The translations under genes and the position numbers were made by a program. A stretch of DNA of 64,000 nucleotides from an uncultured Celeribacter sp. (GTDB taxonomy: Bacteria > Pseudomonadota > Alphaproteobacteria > Rhodobacterales > Rhodobacteraceae), in the NCBI RefSeq assembly GCF_963676475.1, contig NZ_OY781106.1, positions 186,001 through 250,000 of the forward strand, given 5' to 3'. Positions 16,244 to 24,512 of the stretch are shown one piece after another; the stretch's first letter is position 1, and each line of letters opens with the position of its first letter. The notes under the pieces are model-generated. The model did not search any database and had not been told where the DNA came from. It saw nothing but the letters and a program-made list of their open reading frames with translations.

Positions 16244-18385
16244 ATGACGCACGTCGACAAATCCGGCCTCAAGGTCGCCCAAGAGCTTGCCCAATTCATC
16301 GAAACCGAGGCGCTGCCGGGCACGGGTGTGACGGCGGAGGTGTTTTGGGACGGTCTGGCGGGGATGGTGCGCGATTTGGGGCCGAAAAACCGCACGCTTT
16401 TGGCGAAACGCGAAGAGATGCAGGCCCAGATCGACGACTGGCATCTGGCCCGCAAGGGGCAGGATTTTGATGCCGCAGAATACACGGCGTTTCTGAAAGA
16501 GATCGGCTATCTCGTCTCGGAAGGCCCTGATTTCCAGATCGATACCAGTAAGATCGACCCGGAATTCGCCACCAAACCGGGGCCGCAATTGGTCGTGCCG
16601 ATCACCAATGCGCGCTACGCGCTGAACGCCGCGAACGCGCGCTGGGGCTCGCTCTACGATGCGCTCTACGGCACCGATGCGCTGGGTGATCTACCGTCTG
16701 GAAAGGGCTATGATTCAGAGCGCGGCGCGCGGGTGATTACCTGGGCCAAGGCGCATTTGGATGCGGTTGCGCCGCTCGCGGGTGGGTCTTGGGCCGATGT
16801 GACCAAGCTCACCGTGACCAACGGGATGCTGCTGGTCGATGGTACAATGGGCGAGACTGGGCTGGCCGACCCGGCGCAGTTTGCGGGGTCATCTGAGGGG
16901 CATGTGCTTCTTGAGAAAAACGGGCTTTACATCGACATCGTGATCGACCCGTCGACCCCAGTGGGGGAGCAGGACAAGGCGGGGATTTCCGACATTTTGC
17001 TTGAGGCTGCCGTCTCCGCGATCATGGATTGCGAAGATTCCGTCGCCGCGGTGGACGCCGAGGAAAAAGTGGGCGCCTATCGCAACTGGCTCGGCCTGAT
17101 GAAGGGCGATTTGACCGAAGAGGTCGAGAAGGGCGGGGAGACCTTTACCCGGGCGCTCCATGGGGACCGTGTGTTCACCGCGCCCGACGGGTCCAAGATC
17201 ACGCTGCAAGGCCGTGCCATGATGTTGGTGCGCAATGTGGGCCACTTGATGACCAACCCGGCGATCCTCGACGAAGAGGGATTGGAGATCGGCGAGGGGA
17301 TGATGGACGCGCTCGTCACCGCGATGATCGCCATGCACGACCTGCAAAAAACCTCTGGCCCGCGCAATTCGCGCGAGGGCTCCGTCTATGTCGTGAAGCC
17401 GAAAATGCATGGGCCGGAAGAGGTGGCTTTCGCGGATGAGATTTTCACCCGTGTCGAAGAGATTTTGGGCCTTGAACCCAACACCGTGAAGCTCGGTATC
17501 ATGGACGAAGAGCGCCGCACGAGCGCGAACCTCAAGGAATGCATCCGCGCCGCGAAACACCGTGTCGCCTTCATCAACACCGGCTTTTTGGACCGCACCG
17601 GCGACGAGATCCACACCTCGATGGAAGCCGGGCCGATGATCCGCAAAGGCGAGATGAAGGATCAGCCGTGGATCAAGAGCTATGAGGAGCGCAACGTCGA
17701 TATTGGTCTCGCTTGTGGCCTCAAAGGCCGCGCGCAGATCGGCAAGGGCATGTGGGCCATGCCGGACCTGATGCATGCGATGCTGGAGGCGAAAATCGGC
17801 CACCCGAAGGCGGGCGCGACCTGTGCCTGGGTGCCGTCGCCCACCGCGGCCACGCTGCACGCGACGCATTATCACAAGGTCGATGTCTTCGCCGTTCAGG
17901 ATGAGATCGCCAAAGACGGGGCACGCGGCTCGCTCGAGGATCTTTTGACCATTCCGGTGGCGAAAGGCGTCAACTGGTCCGACGATGAAATCACCGCCGA
18001 AATCGAGAACAATGCCCAAGGCATCCTCGGATATGTGGTGCGTTGGGTCGACCAAGGCGTCGGCTGTTCCAAAGTGCCGGACATCCATGATGTGGGCCTG
18101 ATGGAAGACCGCGCCACCTGTCGGATTTCGTCTCAGGGCCTCGCGAATTGGCTGCATCACGGCGTTGTCTCCGAGGCGCAAGTCATGGAGGCGATGAAGA
18201 AAATGGCCGCCGTCGTGGACCGTCAGAACGCGCATGATCCGGCCTATAAGCCGATGGCACCGTCCTTTGATGGCATTGCCTTCAAAGCCGCTTGCGATCT
18301 GGTGTTCAAAGGTCGGGTGCAGCCGTCGGGCTACACCGAGCCGGTGCTCCACGCGCGACGGCTGGAACTCAAGGCGCAGGGCTAA
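16244..18385 (+). CDS. glcB: Malate synthase G
   Basis: This enzyme condenses glyoxylate with acetyl-CoA to malate, in glycolate or C2 use and the glyoxylate bypass. The 713-aa length matches isoform G (E. coli 723 aa). Visible are the barrel segments IMDCEDSVAAVDAEEKVGAYRNW, the acetyl-CoA loop and RTSANLKECIRAA with the conserved NTGFLDRTGDEIHTSMEAG. ATG 16244 is preceded by AGGTGA; a longer upstream frame is not conserved in character. A decayed glcG-like fragment lies 12 bases downstream, hinting that a glc operon once extended further here. Confidence 0.95.
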   Translation: MTHVDKSGLKVAQELAQFIETEALPGTGVTAEVFWDGLAGMVRDLGPKNRTLLAKREEMQAQIDDWHLARKGQDFDAAEYTAFLKEIGYLVSEGPDFQIDTSKIDPEFATKPGPQLVVPITNARYALNAANARWGSLYDALYGTDALGDLPSGKGYDSERGARVITWAKAHLDAVAPLAGGSWADVTKLTVTNGMLLVDGTMGETGLADPAQFAGSSEGHVLLEKNGLYIDIVIDPSTPVGEQDKAGISDILLEAAVSAIMDCEDSVAAVDAEEKVGAYRNWLGLMKGDLTEEVEKGGETFTRALHGDRVFTAPDGSKITLQGRAMMLVRNVGHLMTNPAILDEEGLEIGEGMMDALVTAMIAMHDLQKTSGPRNSREGSVYVVKPKMHGPEEVAFADEIFTRVEEILGLEPNTVKLGIMDEERRTSANLKECIRAAKHRVAFINTGFLDRTGDEIHTSMEAGPMIRKGEMKDQPWIKSYEERNVDIGLACGLKGRAQIGKGMWAMPDLMHAMLEAKIGHPKAGATCAWVPSPTAATLHATHYHKVDVFAVQDEIAKDGARGSLEDLLTIPVAKGVNWSDDEITAEIENNAQGILGYVVRWVDQGVGCSKVPDIHDVGLMEDRATCRISSQGLANWLHHGVVSEAQVMEAMKKMAAVVDRQNAHDPAYKPMAPSFDGIAFKAACDLVFKGRVQPSGYTEPVLHARRLELKAQG

Positions 18386-18397
18386 CCCTTGGCGCCG

Positions 18398-18575
18398 ATG
18401 TCGCTGGAGCAAGCTCAGACCCTCATCGGAGAGGCGATGGCCTAGGGGCAGGCGCAGGGCTGGAGCCCCTTGAGCGTCCGTGGTGCTGGATTCAGGCGGC
18501 CATGTTCAGGCCTTCACCCGCGCCGATGCCGCGCGGGCGGGCATCGACGCGGCGGGTCTGGCTGCGCGCGCCTGA
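18398..18575 (+). pseudogene. Remnant of a GlcG/HbpS-family (DUF336) gene
   Basis: ATG 18398 begins MSLEQAQTLIGEAMA, the typical first helix of GlcG-family proteins, then meets an in-frame TAG at 18443-18445. Reading continues as GQAQGWSPLSV, and after a one-base shift near 18482 resumes as VLDSGGHVQAFTRADAARAG, the family's conserved strand (VLD-x-GGH). It ends at TGA 18573 after about 58 codons, where intact members have 130-160. The stop, the frameshift and the truncation together mark a pseudogene. In E. coli glcG sits in the glc operon with glcB. Confidence 0.7.
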
Positions 18576-18628
18576 GGGATTCTGCATATGATCAAAAAAC
18601 GGGCTGATGAGGTTCGCGCGCAACACGT

Positions 18629-18643
18629 GCACAACCGTTGTGC
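18629..18643. promoter_or_regulatory. Perfect palindrome GCACAAC-C-GTTGTGC, candidate operator of the C26 hydrolase gene
   Basis: A 7-bp inverted repeat with a one-base centre, 83 bases upstream of the start codon at 18726 in an otherwise non-coding 150-base gap. Position and symmetry suit a regulator site, but no regulator is adjacent and no promoter elements could be placed with confidence. Confidence 0.4.
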
Positions 18644-18725
18644 TTTCACCAACGGTGCTCCGGGCCGCTCCCCCCTTTTTTCTTGTCTCAAAGCGCCTAT
18701 TGTAATGCCAAAAGGGGAGTAGAAT

Positions 18726-19502
18726 ATGACACGACCAGTCGTTGGCATCATCGGCAACACGGATCTGTTGAACGGGAGCTACCCGGCCTATACGGGTGGG
18801 CGGATGAATGCCGAGGCCGTGGCGGAAGTGTCGAACTGCATGCCGCTCCTGATCCCGCCGCATCCGAATTTCGTCTCTGTGGCGGAGTTGATGGAGGCCT
18901 GTGACGGCTTTCTCTTCACCGGCGGGCGCCCGAATGTGCACCCCGAGGAATATGGCGAACAAGAGACCGAAGCGCATGGCGATTTCGACCGCTGTCGCGA
19001 TGCCGTGGCGCTGCCGCTCATTCGCGCCTGTGTCGAGGTGGGCCAGCCGATCCTCGGCATCTGCCGTGGGTTTCAAGAGGTCAACGTCGCCATGGGCGGC
19101 ACGCTTTATCCGGAAATTCGCGACCTGCCGGGGCGGATGAACCACCGTATGCCACCGGATGGGACGCTCGAAGAAAAATTCGCCCTGCGTCACCCGGTGC
19201 GCCTATCGGAAGAGGGCGTGTTCCACAAGCTTTTGGGCGCCGATGAGGTGATGACCAACACGCTGCACGGGCAGGGGATCAAGAAACCCGGCGCCCGCAT
19301 CGTGATCGACGGTTATGCGCCCGATGGCACGCCGGAGGCGATCTATGTGAAGGACGCGCCGGGGTTCACCCTGTCGGTGCAATGGCACCCTGAGTATCGC
19401 GCCAGCGAAGACCCGGTGTCTCGGCCGCTGTTCGAGGCCTTCGGTCAGGCGGTCTATCAATTCGCCGAAGCACGACGTGGCAAGGTGAGCGAAGTGGCGT
19501 GA
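18726..19502 (+). CDS. Gamma-glutamyl-gamma-aminobutyrate hydrolase family protein (peptidase C26)
   Basis: A class I glutamine-amidotransferase-like hydrolase of 258 aa. The nucleophile is Cys113 in ILGICRGFQE and the partner residues are His220 and Glu222 in WHPEY; an FTGGRPNVHPEEY segment matches PuuD-type enzymes. PuuD hydrolyses gamma-glutamyl-GABA in putrescine breakdown. The aldehyde dehydrogenase at 20.2 kb could act in the same pathway (succinate semialdehyde), but it is on the opposite strand and not in an operon with it, so the exact substrate is unproven. The gene stands alone behind a candidate operator. Confidence 0.85.
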   Translation: MTRPVVGIIGNTDLLNGSYPAYTGGRMNAEAVAEVSNCMPLLIPPHPNFVSVAELMEACDGFLFTGGRPNVHPEEYGEQETEAHGDFDRCRDAVALPLIRACVEVGQPILGICRGFQEVNVAMGGTLYPEIRDLPGRMNHRMPPDGTLEEKFALRHPVRLSEEGVFHKLLGADEVMTNTLHGQGIKKPGARIVIDGYAPDGTPEAIYVKDAPGFTLSVQWHPEYRASEDPVSRPLFEAFGQAVYQFAEARRGKVSEVA

Positions 19503-19542
19503 CATTGCACTTCGCGGGCCTCTCGCGTGATAGCCCAACGAT

Positions 19543-19707
19543 TTAGCTGAAAATACCGCCGAAGATGTCGCCGATATTGTCGAGAATTGCCACGATGATG
19601 ATGACGCCGGTGATGAGAAGGGCAACCCACCAGAAAAACTGAAAGACGATTGCCATGATGCCAAGCGTCCCGGCGTAGGCGGCATAGCGCCAGTTTTCGC
19701 CTTTCAC
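19543..19707 (-). CDS. Very small membrane protein, second of a coupled pair
   Basis: A 54-aa protein beginning with GTG at 19707, with one or two hydrophobic segments (GTLGIMAIVFQFFWWVALLI, then VIIIVAIL) and a short polar tail GDIFGGIFS. Its GTG overlaps the TGA of the preceding gene in the arrangement GTGA, a sign of coupled translation, which supports both as real genes. I do not recognise a function. Confidence 0.5.
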   Translation of the reverse strand: MKGENWRYAAYAGTLGIMAIVFQFFWWVALLITGVIIIVAILDNIGDIFGGIFS

Positions 19708-19937
19708 GCGGAGACAACGCCGAGGATGACAGCGAGCGCGCCAAGCGCGGGTCCGAACATCGCCAAGATGGATTGCCATTGTGTCCCGGTCGGGACCGGT
19801 TCAGGCTCTGGAGCGGCCAATCCGAAAAATCCCCGCCACGCGGCGCGGCGCATCTCGCCTGCGATTTCGCCGATCTGTGTGCCGACGGAGGGTTTCGGGT
19901 CCATCATGGGCAGGCCGATGCCGATCAAGACGATCAA
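19704..19937 (-). CDS. Small membrane protein with Pro-rich linker; true start uncertain (possible frameshift at the start codon)
   Basis: From the TTG at 19937 the frame gives 77 aa: a hydrophobic start, MMDPKPSVGTQIGEIAGEM, a Pro/Glu linker (APEPEPVPTG) and a C-terminal hydrophobic segment. Upstream in the same frame lies RFLALVAAALGLLIVLIG, clearly the first half of a membrane helix, but with no start codon. An ATG at 19978 lies one base out of frame; dropping one T after it would give a clean M-RFLALVAAALG start. Either a one-base insertion broke the gene or translation uses TTG/CTG. It precedes the 54-aa gene with overlapping codons. Confidence 0.45.
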   Translation of the reverse strand: MIVLIGIGLPMMDPKPSVGTQIGEIAGEMRRAAWRGFFGLAAPEPEPVPTGTQWQSILAMFGPALGALAVILGVVSA

Positions 19938-20188
19938 AAGCCCCAGCGCTGCGGCGACAAGCGCCAGAAACCGACATGACGAAAGGGGCTCGGGGCAAGG
20001 GGAGTGGGGGTCTGGGGTGTCATCATAGCATCCAATACGCGCGAAACTCTGTCATGTGATCCGAATTGCTTTGTCATGAACGCCGACTACCAGCGGTTTT
20101 CGCGTAAAAATTTGTTTTTTCTTGGGCTTATTTGGAATGTTTTGTGGAAAGTGCCTCTCTGAAACTGTCCTTTTCCGGCCCAAACAAC

Positions 20189-20215
20189 AAAAGGCGCCCC
20201 GAAGGGCGCCTTTTT
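20189..20215. terminator. Terminator downstream of the aldehyde dehydrogenase gene (works on both strands)
   Basis: GGCGCCC (20193-20199) pairs with GGGCGCC (20204-20210) around a 4-base loop, flanked by AAAA and TTTTT. It lies 19 bases past the stop of the minus-strand gene starting at 21625. Confidence 0.85.
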
Positions 20216-20233
20216 CTTGAGCATTCCAATCCT

Positions 20234-21625
20234 TTAGAAATGCGCGTCGATGTCGACGGCGCCGATCAGCTTGTGATTGACGAACTCTTTGAGGCCCAGC
20301 CCCAAAAGCTCGCGGCCATAACCGGAACGGCGGATGCCGCCAAAGGGCAGGTCGGCCTCAACCTTGGTCGGGTGGTTCACGAACACCATGCCGGTGGAGA
20401 TTTTCGCCGCCACTTCCAGCCCGTGTTTGACGTCTTTGGTAAACACGGAGCCGCCAAGCCCGAAGGGACTGTCATTGGCGATGCGGATCGCGTCTTCCTC
20501 GTCTTTGGCGCGGAAGATCATCGACACAGGGCCGAAGAATTCCCAATAGCGTGCCGGGTTGTCTTCGCCCATTTCGGTCAGGATGGTCGGCTGTACAAAG
20601 GCGCCCTGGTTCGGCACAGGCGCACCGATTTCCTCGGCTTTGGCGCCAAGTTCGACGGCTTTCGCAATCTGTGCTTTGACGTCGTCCGCGGCTTTTTGCG
20701 ACGAGAGCGGCGCCAGCGTGGTGTTCGGGTCCATCGGGTCGCCCGCGACCAAAGCGGCCACGCCTTTGCGGTAGCCTTCCATGAATTCATCATAGACCTT
20801 GTCGACCACGATCATCCGTTTCGAGGACACACAGACCTGACCGCCATTCCAATGCCGCCCCATGACGGCCCAGTCGATGGTTTTCGGCATGTCGGCGTCT
20901 TCGAGCACGACAAAGGCATCGGCCCCGCCCAGCTCCATGGTGGATTTTTTCAATGCCTTGCCAGCCTGCGCGGCGACAACGGAGCCTGCGGCCTCAGAGC
21001 CGGTGAGGGCCACACCATGCACGCGCGGATCGTTGATGATCATCTCGATCTGATCGCGGGTGGCATAGAGATTGGTGAAGGCGCCCGTCATCAGACCGGC
21101 CTCCTCCATGAGTTTGGCAAAGGCGGCGGCACTTTGCGGCACGTTGGAAGCGTGTTTCAGGATCAACACATTGCCCGCCGAAAGCTGCGGCGCGAGGATG
21201 CGGGCGATTTGATAATAGGGGAAGTTCCACGGTTCAATCGCCAAAAGAATGCCCAGAGGCTCGTGCACCAGGGTGTTTTCGCCCTCATCGGGGTCGAGCA
21301 CCGGCAGCTTTTCGGGCTTCAACAGCTCTTCGGCATGGCGGACATAATATTCAAAGATTTTCGCGGAAAGCTCGACTTCGAGCTTCGCTTCGGACAAAAG
21401 CTTGCCCATTTCCAGCGTCAGGATCTCGGCGAATTTATCGCTGTCACGGCGCAGGATGTCGGCGGCGCTTTGCAGCACGCGGGCACGCTCGGCAAATGAG
21501 GTTTCTTTCCATTTCAAAAACGCCGCCTGAGCACTGTCGAGCGTGCTTCGCACTTCGTCATCCGTGGCGTCGGGGAAGGTGGCAAGGGTTTCTGCGGTGA
21601 ACGGGTTGATCGTTGCATAGGTCAT
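20234..21625 (-). CDS. NAD(P)-dependent aldehyde dehydrogenase, succinate-semialdehyde dehydrogenase-like
   Basis: A 463-aa ALDH superfamily enzyme that oxidises an aldehyde to a carboxylate. Seen are the cofactor-site EPWNFPYYQIAR, TGSEAAGSVVAAQAG, the general base region ELGGADAFVVLEDAD and the nucleophile in GGQVCVSSKR, then EFFGPVS and FGGIRRSGYGREL. It is close in plan to GabD/Sad, but substrate assignment is inference. ATG at 21625 has AAGGAG six to seven bases upstream; a longer frame adds 29 low-complexity residues and is rejected. No operon partner is present; 229 bases of GC-rich spacer with short inverted repeats (for example GGCCTTGAGGCC near 21746) separate it from the GNAT gene. 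Confidence 0.88.
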   Translation of the reverse strand: MTYATINPFTAETLATFPDATDDEVRSTLDSAQAAFLKWKETSFAERARVLQSAADILRRDSDKFAEILTLEMGKLLSEAKLEVELSAKIFEYYVRHAEELLKPEKLPVLDPDEGENTLVHEPLGILLAIEPWNFPYYQIARILAPQLSAGNVLILKHASNVPQSAAAFAKLMEEAGLMTGAFTNLYATRDQIEMIINDPRVHGVALTGSEAAGSVVAAQAGKALKKSTMELGGADAFVVLEDADMPKTIDWAVMGRHWNGGQVCVSSKRMIVVDKVYDEFMEGYRKGVAALVAGDPMDPNTTLAPLSSQKAADDVKAQIAKAVELGAKAEEIGAPVPNQGAFVQPTILTEMGEDNPARYWEFFGPVSMIFRAKDEEDAIRIANDSPFGLGGSVFTKDVKHGLEVAAKISTGMVFVNHPTKVEADLPFGGIRRSGYGRELLGLGLKEFVNHKLIGAVDIDAHF

Positions 21626-21854
21626 GATCGTCTCCTTTTCATGAGGCGCGTGGATCGGAGGGCGATCCGGGAGGCGTCCTGACGGGCGGAGATCATCGTC
21701 TCTCAAGACCATTATCTCTCACTGGCGTGGCGTCTCTCCCTGCGCGGCCTTGAGGCCTTGGGCCTTTCGGGCCCATGACGTGGAGATAGGTTTGCGATCA
21801 AAGATTTACATCCCCTGAGACCGGCGCGATTCCTCACATCCGGTCACAGTTTTT

Positions 21855-22313
21855 TCACCAGCTTTTCTGCATCCGAAAGTTTTCGATCGCGACTCCCTCG
21901 CGGATCACGCTTTGCCGCGCCACCACCTGCCAGCCGCGTTTCTCAAAGAACCGCCGTGCGAGGTGGCTGGCTTCCGTGTCCATATGGCTGAGGCCCAGAC
22001 GGCGCGCTTCCGCCTGGCAGGCCTCATAGAGCCGCGCGGCGGTGCCTTTGCCCATCTCTTCGAGCGCAACATAAGCAAAGTCGATATGGCCGTCGTGGCC
22101 CATGGTGAAAAAGCCCCGGATTTTGCCCCAACGCGTGGCGCAGATGGCAAAGCCGCTGGTCAGACGTTCCGGCCAGCTGTCGGGGGCCTGCGCGGGCGCC
22201 CAGGCCGCGCGCTGCTCAGGCCCATAGAACGCTCCCGTGCCGCCGTGAACGGTGCGATGAAAGAGCGCATAGCAGGCATCTGCATCTTTTGGGGTCAAAG
22301 GGCGAAGTAACAT
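21855..22313 (-). CDS. GNAT family N-acetyltransferase
   Basis: A 152-aa acetyl-CoA-dependent transferase. The N-terminal LRPLTPKDADACYALFHRTV matches the first GNAT strand and helix; motif A appears as LEEMGKGTAARLYEACQAEA (Q/R-x-x-G-x-G/A variant) and motif B as LSHMDTEASHLARRFFEKRGW, ending in a YitI/ElaA-like VVARQSVIREGVAIENFRM. Such proteins often acetylate small amines or antibiotics; the substrate is not evident. It is divergent from the methyltransferase gene starting at 22360. Confidence 0.82.
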   Translation of the reverse strand: MLLRPLTPKDADACYALFHRTVHGGTGAFYGPEQRAAWAPAQAPDSWPERLTSGFAICATRWGKIRGFFTMGHDGHIDFAYVALEEMGKGTAARLYEACQAEARRLGLSHMDTEASHLARRFFEKRGWQVVARQSVIREGVAIENFRMQKSW

Positions 22314-22359
22314 GCGCGACCTTCTAGCGGCTGTCGCAAACCGGGGCTAGGCTGAAGCT

Positions 22360-22815
22360 ATGAAAAGACTCGATTATCCACCGATCTGGCTTTTGGGCTT
22401 TATGGCGCTCGCTTGGGCGCTCAACTGGGTTTTGACGAAAGCCGGGCTTGGCTTTGAGGCGCCATACGCGCTCAAACTTCTGGGCGGGCTGCTGATCGCC
22501 TTGGGGCTTTTGCTCATGGCGCTGGCGGTCTTTGCCATGCTGCGGCATCGCACCACCGTGGTGCCGCATCGGGTGCCCTCCGACATCGTGACGGATGGCG
22601 TTTACAGATTGACGAGAAACCCGATTTATCTGGGCGACGCCTTTACACTCGTGGGCTTTGCTCTACTGTTCGCCCATCCGGCAGGTGTGCTTTTGACCCC
22701 CATCTTCATGGCGGTGATACAAAGGCGTTTCATTGCCGAGGAAGAAACATGGCTCAGGACGAAATTTTCGCAGGAGTTTCAAACCTGGGCAGAAAAAACG
22801 CGGCGTTGGCTGTGA
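22360..22815 (+). CDS. Isoprenylcysteine carboxyl methyltransferase (ICMT/PEMT-like) family membrane protein
   Basis: A 151-aa integral membrane protein with four hydrophobic segments and the family core: HRTTVVPHRVPSDIVTDGVYRLTRNPIYLGD, where GVYRLTRNPIYLG is the hallmark SAM-binding stretch, followed by the EEETWLRTKFSQEFQTWAEKTRRW tail. Bacterial members methylate unknown small or lipid substrates. It lies 112 bases upstream of pntA on the same strand. Confidence 0.85.
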   Translation: MKRLDYPPIWLLGFMALAWALNWVLTKAGLGFEAPYALKLLGGLLIALGLLLMALAVFAMLRHRTTVVPHRVPSDIVTDGVYRLTRNPIYLGDAFTLVGFALLFAHPAGVLLTPIFMAVIQRRFIAEEETWLRTKFSQEFQTWAEKTRRWL

Positions 22816-22927
22816 CTTTACGTCCTACTTTTGGCGATGTTTGCGCAATAATGTTGCGCTGCACCGCTGCAATTGGGTAAGGAAGAGGTCAACGTTAGGA
22901 CTAGGACTGGGGAAAGAGGATCAACAC

Positions 22928-24499
22928 GTGAAATTCGGTGTTCCTAAGGAAGTCTTTGAGGGGGAAGCGCGAGTCGCGCTGACGCCTGAAAGCGCCAAGC
23001 AATTACAAAAGCTGGGGTATGACTGTGCCATCGAGACCGGGGCGGGTGCGCTCGCCGGGTTCTCGGATAAGGATTACGAAGAGGCGGGCGTCGAGATCGT
23101 CAAGACCGCGCCTGCTTTGTGGAAGGAATGCGACATCGTCGCAAAGGTCCGCCAGCCCAACGAGACGGAAATGAAACGTCTCAAAAAGGGCCAGACCTTG
23201 ATCTCCTTCTTCAATCCGGGCGGCAATGAGGCCGGCATGGAGGCCGCAAAGGCCAAAGGCGCCAATGTCATCGCCATGGAAATGGTGCCGCGGATCTCGC
23301 GCGCGCAGAAGATGGACGCGCTCTCAAGCATGGCCAACATCGCGGGCTACCGGGCCGTCATCGAGGCGGGCAACAATTTCGGCCGCTTCTTCACCGGTCA
23401 GATCACCGCAGCGGGTAAAGTTCCGCCCGCGAAGGTTCTGGTCGTGGGCGCCGGTGTGGCGGGTCTGGCCGCCATCGGCACCTCGACGTCTTTGGGCGCT
23501 GTGACCTACGCCTTCGACGTGCGGCCCGAAGTGGCCGAGCAGGTCGAGAGCATGGGCGCCGAGTTCGTCTATCTCGACTTCGAAGAAGAGCAACAGGACG
23601 GTGCGGCCACGGGCGGGTACGCCTCTGTGTCCTCCCCTGAGTTCCGCGAAGCGCAGTTGGCGAAGTTCCGCGAATTGGCGCCGGAAATGGACATCGTGAT
23701 CACCACGGCGCTCATCCCGAACCGCGAGGCGCCGGAGCTTTGGACCAAGGATATGGTGCAAGCCATGAAACCCGGCTCCGTGATCGTCGATCTGGCGGCG
23801 GAAAAGGGCGGCAACTGTAAGTTGACCAAGGCGGACGAGAAAATCGTCACCGACAACGGCGTGACCATCATCGGCTACACCGATTTCCCGTCCCGCATGG
23901 CGACGCAGGCCTCGACGCTCTACGCCACCAACATCCGTCACATGATGACCGACCTGACCCCGGAAAAAGACGGTCAGATCAATCACGACATGGAAGACGA
24001 CGTGATCCGTGGCGCGACCGTGACCTATGAGGGCGAGATCACCTTCCCGCCGCCGCCGCCGAAAGTGGCCGCGATCGCCGCGAAGCCGAAGGAAAAGGTC
24101 AAGGAAAAGACCCCCGAGGAAAAACGCGCCGAAGAGGTCGCCGCTTTCAAGGCGCAAACCAAGCAACAGGTGACGTTGATCGCCATCGGCGCCGTGCTTT
24201 TGCTGGGCGTGGGCCTTGTCGCACCTGCATCGTTCATGCAGCACTTCATCGTTTTCGTGCTCTCTGTCTTCATCGGTTTCCAGGTGATCTGGAACGTCAG
24301 CCACGCGCTGCACACGCCCTTGATGGCCGTGACCAACGCGATCTCCTCCATCATCATTTTGGGCGCTCTGCTGCAAATCGGCTCGGGCAACTGGTTGGTG
24401 ATCCTCTTGGCCGCGCTCTCTGTCTTTATGGCGGGGATCAACATTTTCGGCGGCTTCCTCGTGACACGGCGCATGCTCGCCATGTTCCAGAAATCGTAA
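22928..24499 (+). CDS. pntA: NAD(P) transhydrogenase subunit alpha
   Basis: PntA with PntB couples hydride transfer from NADH to NADP+ with inward proton flow in the inner membrane. The 523-aa form is the fused alpha type: an NAD-binding domain I (VGVPKE-like start KFGVPKEVFEGEARVALTPE, Rossmann GAGVAGLAAIG near residue 173, DVRPEVAEQVESMGAEF), a Pro/Lys/Glu linker (FPPPPPK...KEKTPEEKRAEE) and C-terminal membrane helices. GTG 22928 is chosen because AGAGGA lies seven bases upstream and the conserved N-terminus begins there. The upstream gap has a half palindrome GTTTGCGCAA at 22839. Confidence 0.95.
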   Translation: MKFGVPKEVFEGEARVALTPESAKQLQKLGYDCAIETGAGALAGFSDKDYEEAGVEIVKTAPALWKECDIVAKVRQPNETEMKRLKKGQTLISFFNPGGNEAGMEAAKAKGANVIAMEMVPRISRAQKMDALSSMANIAGYRAVIEAGNNFGRFFTGQITAAGKVPPAKVLVVGAGVAGLAAIGTSTSLGAVTYAFDVRPEVAEQVESMGAEFVYLDFEEEQQDGAATGGYASVSSPEFREAQLAKFRELAPEMDIVITTALIPNREAPELWTKDMVQAMKPGSVIVDLAAEKGGNCKLTKADEKIVTDNGVTIIGYTDFPSRMATQASTLYATNIRHMMTDLTPEKDGQINHDMEDDVIRGATVTYEGEITFPPPPPKVAAIAAKPKEKVKEKTPEEKRAEEVAAFKAQTKQQVTLIAIGAVLLLGVGLVAPASFMQHFIVFVLSVFIGFQVIWNVSHALHTPLMAVTNAISSIIILGALLQIGSGNWLVILLAALSVFMAGINIFGGFLVTRRMLAMFQKS

Positions 24500-24512
24500 A
24501 GGAGCAGAGGCA

